A stretch of 64,000 bases of DNA from Amphirosellinia nigrospora (lineage: Eukaryota; Ascomycota; Sordariomycetes; Xylariales; Xylariaceae), in assembly GCA_004123355.1 (NCBI GenBank), contig SCHM01000004.1, positions 6,971,017 to 7,035,016 on the forward strand. Reading direction: 5' to 3'. The notes under the pieces are model-generated. The model worked only from the letters and a program-made list of their open reading frames with translations. It did not search any database and was not told the origin of the DNA. Positions 57,428 to 64,000 of this stretch are shown in pieces; the stretch's first letter is position 1, and each line of letters opens with the position of its first letter. The translations under genes and the position numbers were made by a program.

Positions 57428-58858
57428 CGGAGAAGGTGAATGAGTTCCTTCCTGCCTACCTGCCCTGCCGTGAAGGCGCGCAGAGAAAAACTTCCCTCGC
57501 GCTATGTATCACTCTCCAGACCAACGCTATACGATTATGGAGAGGTGACAAATTGGCCGTACGTATGCCAAGAACCGGCTGCTACTATCGCTCTGACTCT
57601 TTGGGGGCAAGCGGTCGCGTGCCCATGTCGTGTGTTCATATACCGAAAAGGGATAACCAACATGATTCTCTGCCGCCCAATGCAATCCTCAGCCCAGTCC
57701 GACGCCGTCGATCATTCCTCCGCCTGGTATCGGTATAGCTGCACATGGTAATTATATAAGTATAATCAAACTGTCGAAAGGGGGACCCCCGACCTGCATG
57801 TGGCGATCTAACATCTGGCGCCTTGGCATTGCTGCAAGAATGTTCCTTCGAAAAATTCTATCGCGAGTCTGGCGATAGCTGAAGTGGGTACGAACCATAC
57901 TAATATGACCTACACGCGCTAGAGATGGTCTGAGCATGCTTTCAGCTGCGGTAGTGAAGCTATGAGAGGTCAATTGATCAAAGAATTCAACGGCTTTTGA
58001 AAGGGTTATGTTGGAGGTTTGTGGTTTCTAGTTGGCTCGATATGTAGGACTTGGGTGACTATTTGGACGTGCTGATAGACCCCTTGATCCTAGACTATCT
58101 TAGTCAGTCGCGTCTGGCTCTATTGGTTAGATTGGCCAACTACCCTAGTTGATATGGTGTGGGCCGACTGAGCTTTAGATACATGGTAGCGTGCCGGTTC
58201 GGTATTTAGTTCAAACGGCAAATAAGCAGATGAGAGCGCAAGGCTTGGCACAGCTAGCCGTGTCATGAATGATTCCAATTCTATGAGTCTACCCATCGGT
58301 GAGTTCCATGAAACTTATCGACTATATTGTATTATATATGTGTATACGTAAGTAGAATATGTTCAGTGAAGGTTTTGTACCTCAGTATCATATTTATTAG
58401 CATCGACATTCTACAATCCGGACGACATGGGCCTGACTATGTCGATCATGTATCACAAGTGAAGCTTGATTCAGAACTCTTGGCGAAAGCTAGGACGACT
58501 AGGAAAAGGATCCACGCCGGTAAATTATTATATTCTGTAGACCCCTATTCATAGTATATGTAATTGATGACGGGATCCCCGCAGCGGAACATACCATGAT
58601 CTCCAGGTCGGCGGCTTTGGTATCAGCAGCTCGGTTTTCTGGCGGTGTCGATGATTTGAAGCCAAAGCAACCCAAGCAATACACGTCGTCCCGTTTCGTC
58701 ATGAATTCCTAATTAATGAATAAGCACAAGACCCAAGACTTTGCCGCGTCGTCGACGCGTTGTCACTCGCTGTTAACAATTCTGTCTAATCTTTGATTCC
58801 CATCCATTCTTCTTTTTTGTGCCTCTAATCACTCGTCGACTGCACAGCTATCACCGCC
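57428..58858. other. Intergenic, no convincing gene
   Basis: Overlapping frames of about 100 codons at 57,412-57,751 lie in the promoter of the Stealth gene and show no motif. Confidence 0.45.
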
Positions 58859-60050
58859 ATGTATGCTGCGACTTCGTCCAATGGGGAGGACGAGGAGATG
58901 CTTCCCCATTCTCCACGAGAGAAGACAAATGAGTACATATCAAGGGGTTCGCTTTCGTTACGAAGAATCCCAAGGTATGTCTGGGCAGTCCTAAAGCCGA
59001 GCTGCTGGAACAGCGCAGAAGCCGGCGCCCATGGGTGAAATGGCCACGCCAAAAAAGAACATGCCACGAATATCTCGACGGGGTGCGAGGGGTTGCTTCT
59101 CTGATCGTCTTCATACTTCATTGGAGCCATAACTCCTATCCGTCGTCAACTCGGGCTGGGTTATAAAGGCAACACGTCGTTCTGGCTCCGTTCGTTAGGC
59201 TGATATTCTCCGGAGCCGCCATGGTCGCCGTATTCTTCGTCGTCTCAGGCTTTGTGTTGACGCACCGCTTCATACAACGCATGTATCAGCGGGAGTATAA
59301 CGAGCTCTTTTCCGGACTTACATCACTCACCTTTCGGAGAGCAATACGGTTGTATCTTCCGTCCTTCGCTTCCAGCACGCTAGCTTTCATATGCGTCTGC
59401 CTGGGCCTTGTATCCGTGCCTTCTAGAGTGGATGGAAAGCGGTTTCACCACAGCTTCCACGCCTACCTCGACTATCTGGATGCCGAGTCCAATCCCTGGG
59501 GCTGGGGATGCCAACTTTTTCGGCTTTTACAACCCTCAGTTATGGTCTATCGCAGTGGAATTCCGAGGGTCGATGGTCGTGTTCTCATGGTCCTCGGCCT
59601 GGCAAAAGCACGAGCATCGGTGCGATGATTGTCGAGCTTTCATTTTGATCCACTGCTTCGCTCATAAACGCTGGGACGTCGCCCTCTTCGTGGCGGGTAT
59701 GCTGTTGGCCGAGTTGGAAGGTGGGTGTCGAGGAGAGCCAACCTACCCAAGACGAAATCGGTCAACGCTCTCCTCATCCTCACGTTGATTGTGGGACTCT
59801 ACTTGTGCGGATACCCCCGCGCGCGCAACCTCCACTCCGGGCTATATGTGGTCCCAGAACGTGTGGCCATTTACCCCGTATCGCCGCCGCTTCTGGCTGG
59901 CCATCGGCGCCATTATGAGCGTTGGTGCCATGGTGTTCATGCCGACGGCTCAAGCTCTCTTCATGACGCGTCCAGCCAGATATCTCGCCGTATCAGTTTC
60001 GCTCTCTACTTGGTGCACGGTCTTGGAAATCGTACGATAGGAAGTGGTTG
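58859..60050 (+). pseudogene. Acyltransferase-3 family membrane protein, decayed
   Basis: Begins MYAATSSNGEDEEMLPHSPR, then YLDGVRGVASLIVFILHWSH (the family's first helix with the catalytic histidine region). Later blocks are LIFSGAAMVAVFFVVSGFVL, FRRAIRLYLPSFASSTLAFI, FFGFYNPQLWSIAVEFRGSM, RWDVALFVAGMLLAELE, LIVGLYLCGYPRARNLHSGL, RFWLAIGAIMSVGAMVFMP and ISFALYLVHGLGNRTIG. These match fungal O-acyltransferases of the acyltransferase_3 type, polytopic enzymes that acylate sugars or secondary metabolites. The blocks are spread over all three frames with at least four breaks (around 59,000-59,200, 59,550, 59,620 and 59,750-59,980), more than elsewhere, and no intron set repairs this. I take it as a decaying gene, though sequence errors may add to the count. 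Confidence 0.65.
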
Positions 60051-60059
60051 ATACAGGGA

Positions 60060-61508
60060 TGCTATCGCTACTTTGGGAATGAAGGCTTCTGCCTTACACT
60101 ATTAGTTTTGTAGTCTCGACTACGCTCTACTTTCCTATTGTCATTGGGCGTCGGATCTATTCTGGAGGACTGTTGACGTGCCCTCGACGAACTTTGCGAA
60201 GTGGTTGGAGCAGGCATGTGCCCCAGAGGCGGCATGATTGTAATTGTATAACGAAAAACTGGCCATGATGGGTGTAGTTGTAAATGATTGATAGTAAACA
60301 ATTCCTTCTATACATAAACATGCATGCATGCTAGGCTGTGTATGAGAATAAGAAGGACTATGGACCGATCCATTCATGATATAAAATAATTCAAGACGAA
60401 AGAAACTTGACGGCCCACTAATAAATCGCATCAGGTTGAATAAACCCGAGCCCTGGCGGCACTAACGTACCAAAGTGTTAGTTTCATGCCGTACGCTCAA
60501 CTTAACTCCGAATCACAGTTCGATAGGTTTGCCTTTCCTCGATGTCAGAACCTCTGGTTGTTATTGTTATTGTGCAAAGGATCTATCCCTTCTGACGGCT
60601 AGTCTTCCTCTATATACCCACACGTCCTTTGTCTCTATGGGCTAGATACGTTCACCGTGACTACTCACATCATATATCGTGACACTCGATGCCATGCCCT
60701 TGAACAGTTCAGGTGCCAGTGGGAAAACGGAGAGCTGGCGGTTATGAGGCCGCACCGGGACCGCTGCACCGCTGTAATGAGTCAGCAGACGGCCATGGCT
60801 GGCCGCCGATCGAGTTTCAGCGCAATCCTCCTGGCCGCTTAGAACGGCCGGGAAAAATCCTAATGGAACAACCACCCATCCGGTAACCGAAATAAATAGC
60901 CTTGTTCCTCATGACATCATACGGCCTGCATTGAACTTCCGCAAGTGTATAGCAATCTGCATATCCCATTAAAAATAGAGAAGGCAGCATGATAAGCCTC
61001 AGCTTGATGGCTTCCTATGAGTTCCTAAATTTAACTACACCTTTAACTCTGTACAAAGTCCGCGTCGTAGAAGGAGCTGTGACTTCGTATCGCACATCCT
61101 TCCTAGGCGAATGATGCTTGTATGTAACTAGAGGTTCCAATAATGACGACGTTGGGGACCAGGAAGGGTCGAGCACATGGTACGAAAGACGATGAGCGTT
61201 GCACGGAGTGAGGATTCCTAAGATGACGACGTTTACACTTATAGGCATGTTTTTGTTCATGATGATGATGAAATGGCTAGTCTGCAAACTGGCAAAAGTT
61301 CATTCTAACTTATTTCCGTGATGAAATTAATTCTGACAGTGGCAGTAGAAAAGAATATAAAAGCAAGAAAGATTATACACTTCTCTCTCTCATCATTCAT
61401 CAACATCCAAACAACACACACAGCATCAGCTTCCAAGCACTACTATCACAACACCACCAAATATCATTCAATCAATCTACCACACCCAAGCCCATATAAC
61501 CATTCAAA
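60060..61508. other. Intergenic; promoter of the secreted-protein gene
   Basis: No convincing gene. The final 150 bases (about 61,370-61,508) are a CA/TC-rich leader (CATCATTCATCAACATCC, ACACCACC) typical of highly expressed secreted fungal proteins. Confidence 0.5.
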
Positions 61509-62111
61509 ATGTATACTACCCCATCTTCCTCCTCACATCCGCTCTGGCAGCCACCACGCTCGCCTCCCCGACCGCCTCAAGGCTTATTACCAAGCGCGAC
61601 CCCTCGGACAAGTCCGGCAACTCACAGATAGCCTTCAGCTGCTACGGCGAAACGCTGCCCGTGCCCGGCGGCCCCGACCAGGGCGGCAGTGGCGGGAGCA
61701 GCTACTTCCACAGCAACCTGGGCTACTTCCACGACGGCAGCGACCTGATCCCCACGGCGGCCTGCACCGACAAGGATTCCTTCTGCAGTAATTGCATCTT
61801 TGACGACGGCAGCCTGAGTTCGCCTACGAACGTCACTGCTTGTTGGAACCCGTAAGTCTTGCCAGCGAGTTCTTGATTTCGAACCTCCTACGTCCTCTCC
61901 TTCTTTGTGCACGTCGAATCATAATCTATGTTCGGAACTGGTTAACTTCATTTTTATCTGTAGCCCCGCGGGGACGTCCGGCTGCAGCATTGAGTTTTCT
62001 TATAACGGCTACGACTACGATAGCCAGGCAAGCCAGCCCAAGTGCGGCCATCAGAACTCATTTGGTCCGTTTTCCGACACGATAACGGCCATATGCTACT
62101 TCGATGCGTGA
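61509..62111 (+). CDS. Small cysteine-rich secreted protein of unknown function
   Basis: Two exons (to 61,851 and 61,964-62,111; intron GTAAGT..CTGTAG) encode about 160 residues. The N-terminus YYPIFLLTSALAATTLASPT is a good signal peptide, followed by a dibasic ITKRDPS site that looks like a Kex2 processing point. The mature part is Gly/Ser/Asp-rich with about nine cysteines: FSCYG, TAACTDKDSFCSNCIF, VTACWNP, SGCSIEF, KCGHQN and AICYF. The ATG at 61,509 is one base out of register with this frame and no other ATG fits, so the exact start is unresolved (sequence error or missed exon). I do not recognise the family. Size, cysteines and leader make it a secreted effector or surface-protein candidate. 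Confidence 0.6.
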
Positions 62112-63179
62112 GGAAGAGCGCTTGCCCCTTGTCAAGCATCCATGGTTCTGGTATTTTCGTGCGAGGACGGAGTCTCCGCTGGGTGAAGGAAGATATTTTT
62201 CGGTCGAGATGTCATCTCGGTTTGCCTGTATATTGATGGAAAACATTTCCCCTGTCTCTGAACTTTACTTGATACCACTCATTTAGTAAGAACTCTAAAT
62301 CGGCGTTTTCATCTCGATGACTTCCCGTACCCTGAACTATATCTCGTGCTTGGGCTGAAAATGTATTCATGTATAAAACTTCAAGTCGCCTCGGTGACTA
62401 GTTTATTTGATCCTTTTGATAATTTGAAAGTAAATTTTTACTTACCAACGTTCTTGGGATTATTACTTTAGGAATGGGGAAAGGATAAATTCACACCAGA
62501 TAGCAACATTGAAGTAACCCATATATGAGTATGATATTATTTAGGGGCTACGGATAACTAACTGTTTTAAGCATAAAGTTCTCCGCCCCTGCGATAATGT
62601 TTGGGTGTGAAAGGAGGCGTGTAGATGTCCATCGAATGTGAGGATCGTAAATTAAGAGACTATTGACTGCCGTCTAAGATCTTAGACAAAGTTATGTCCT
62701 GTTTAGTGTGTCCTAGGCGCTTAATAAAACTTCGTTGTCAACAACAAAAGTTCCGAGATGGTCGGTATTGAAGAATTTATCAAACCTCGTTACGAAATCC
62801 TCCTCCCGGTTATCCCATAATGAATTTAAATTTGAATTTCGAGAATGATGCATCAAACTGATCACATGTCGTAGAGAATTGACAGCGCACCTTCTGGATC
62901 AACTTGTAGTAGCGCGTACATCAGCGTGCCCAAACCTTCTGATCGCGTTGCGAGTGTTAGAAGCATTGTTTTCATTGACGCGAAACTTAGCGGCTCCGCA
63001 ATCCGAGATCTTAAAAAGCCCCTATAGCCTAGACAAACAGCTGTCTCGAAAGAAAAGGATGTTCCAAGGCTCAAGGTCGTGATAGTATCCCCCGTTACCA
63101 CGCTCAGATAGAGGAAGGTGCAGGTGGAATCTGCGAACGGTCACCAGCGCGCCTGTGAGGTTACGGAGCCATGTCAAAA
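62112..63179. other. Intergenic, no convincing gene
   Basis: Short frames only. A minus-strand frame at 63,101-62,862 (79 codons) may be a further exon of the remnant that follows, but carries no motif. Confidence 0.4.
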
Positions 63180-63714
63180 CTACAAGACACACTGGCTGTC
63201 GACTAATAGACGTTCTTCGCGCATATAATGATCGAAGTCGCTGGTGGCCAAGGGGAAGAACATGCTCATTTTTCTCTGTATTACAAAGGATGTGAGGAGC
63301 TCGATTATACGAGGATGACTGCTAGGAACAGTGATCAGAGACCGGGCCAGGCAAAGAGACTCTCCGTATATAGCGATATAGTCACGTAGAGCACCCAGAG
63401 ATGACTTCATTGGTCCTCCGTGCAACAACAAATGTCTATACCCTACCCCTGCGAGGTCCATGACAGTGGCCGATACCGTGAAGCCCCTCAAGTAGTTTTC
63501 GTTCGTTCATCCCATCGGTGTCATCTTGGCGAGTGATGAATGCAATGGTAATGATTATTTCACGTCCAATTCTAACTTCTTGCCTGATAGTCCTGAAAGA
63601 GGATAAGCACTGAGAACTGATATGATTCAAATGACTAGGTTCAGTTCCAACCTTGTAAATCGCCGAAAGGCCCGGCCTAAATGAGGCCCATCGATCGGAA
63701 GGGTGATATCGCAT
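63180..63714 (-). pseudogene. Possible SEC14-like (CRAL-TRIO) lipid-binding protein remnant
   Basis: The minus-strand frame 63,491-63,180 reads GFTVSATVMDLAGVGYRHLL, then ALRDYIAIYGESLCLARSLI, ELLTSFVIQRKMSMFFPLAT and SDFDHYMREERLL. The order VxVMDLxGVGxxH, DYxxxYGExL, and a late basic-hydrophobic FPLATSDF block resembles the CRAL-TRIO lipid-binding fold, which exchanges phospholipids between membranes. A second frame upstream (63,714-63,490) may be an earlier exon; GMNERKLL joins EGFTV plausibly. The usual N-terminal domain and complete C-terminus are not visible. Weak call based on pattern only. Confidence 0.35.
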
Positions 63715-63814
63715 TCGGCTCTAACTCCTGATGGGCACCCATGGACGAGGAGCCGAGGCGCGAGAAACATCCATTGGCTATTAGGGATATAAATCACAAA
63801 CTCGAATGGCATAT

Positions 63815-64000
63815 CCTAAATGTCTGCAAATCCGACAGGGCTTGGGAGTTGATCGTCTGTATACCGCACTCCGTAGAAGAATTATCGGTCATTCTTAGTA
63901 GATGAACATAGCAAAGTGAAGGCCAGCATTCTTGTAGATATAATCCAAAAAAATCCTCCTCTTGTCTTGGCTAGATGGTTCGGTCTTCTTCGACGATACT
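63815..64000. other. Right edge, nothing seen
   Basis: Too short to judge; no open frame with motif. Confidence 0.4.

Noticed and set aside
57412-57751. Two overlapping plus-strand frames of about 105 codons upstream of the Stealth gene
   Set aside because: They overlap each other in the promoter region and have no motif.

Overview
This window is nuclear DNA of a filamentous ascomycete (Pezizomycotina), probably plant-associated. The evidence is short introns (about 40-110 bases) with GTRNGY donors and CTRAC-like branch sites, a block of extreme AT richness typical of repeat-induced point mutation (RIP), fungus-restricted families (SAT4/rhodopsin-like membrane proteins, HNH and DUF7580-type proteins, a BAS2-like secreted protein), and housekeeping genes of fungal type (eIF2-gamma, ADE4).

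Layout. 1-7,180 is an AT-rich, RIP-ravaged block whose left half is a fossil Ty3/gypsy chromovirus. 7,180-18,400 is sparse: a two-domain cysteine-rich secreted protein beside the AT block, a solo LTR, remnants of a coiled-coil family gene, a degenerate HNH-type protein and a DUF7580-like fragment. 18,400-23,700 holds an FAD monooxygenase, a UbiA prenyltransferase and a short-chain dehydrogenase, a plausible small terpenoid-type tailoring group. 24,300-25,640 is a SAT4-like membrane protein, with a diverged paralogue at 34,048-35,436. 26,250-28,970 is an SRPK-like kinase gene split by a small non-autonomous LTR element with a perfect 5-bp target duplication. 36,381-39,301 is an intact five-exon GH78 alpha-L-rhamnosidase. 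39,740-45,491 is a conserved block: AAGAB/Irc6-like adaptor chaperone, cupin, coactosin-like protein, eIF2-gamma. 45.5-51.5 kb is a gene desert. 51,542-57,427 has ADE4 and a Stealth-type phosphotransferase. The right end has a decayed acyltransferase, a small secreted cysteine-rich protein and a possible SEC14-like remnant.

Sequence quality. Several otherwise conserved genes, including ADE4, AAGAB/Irc6, the prenyltransferase, the cupin and the Stealth gene, lose frame by a single base, mostly at short homopolymers that look one base too short. Such a pattern is better explained by consensus errors than by independent gene death, so 'pseudogene' calls here need care. The kinase split by an LTR element, the AT-rich block and the acyltransferase look like real decay.

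No tRNA, rRNA or CRISPR array was recognised. Functional calls rest on motif recognition from translated sequence, not on database searches.
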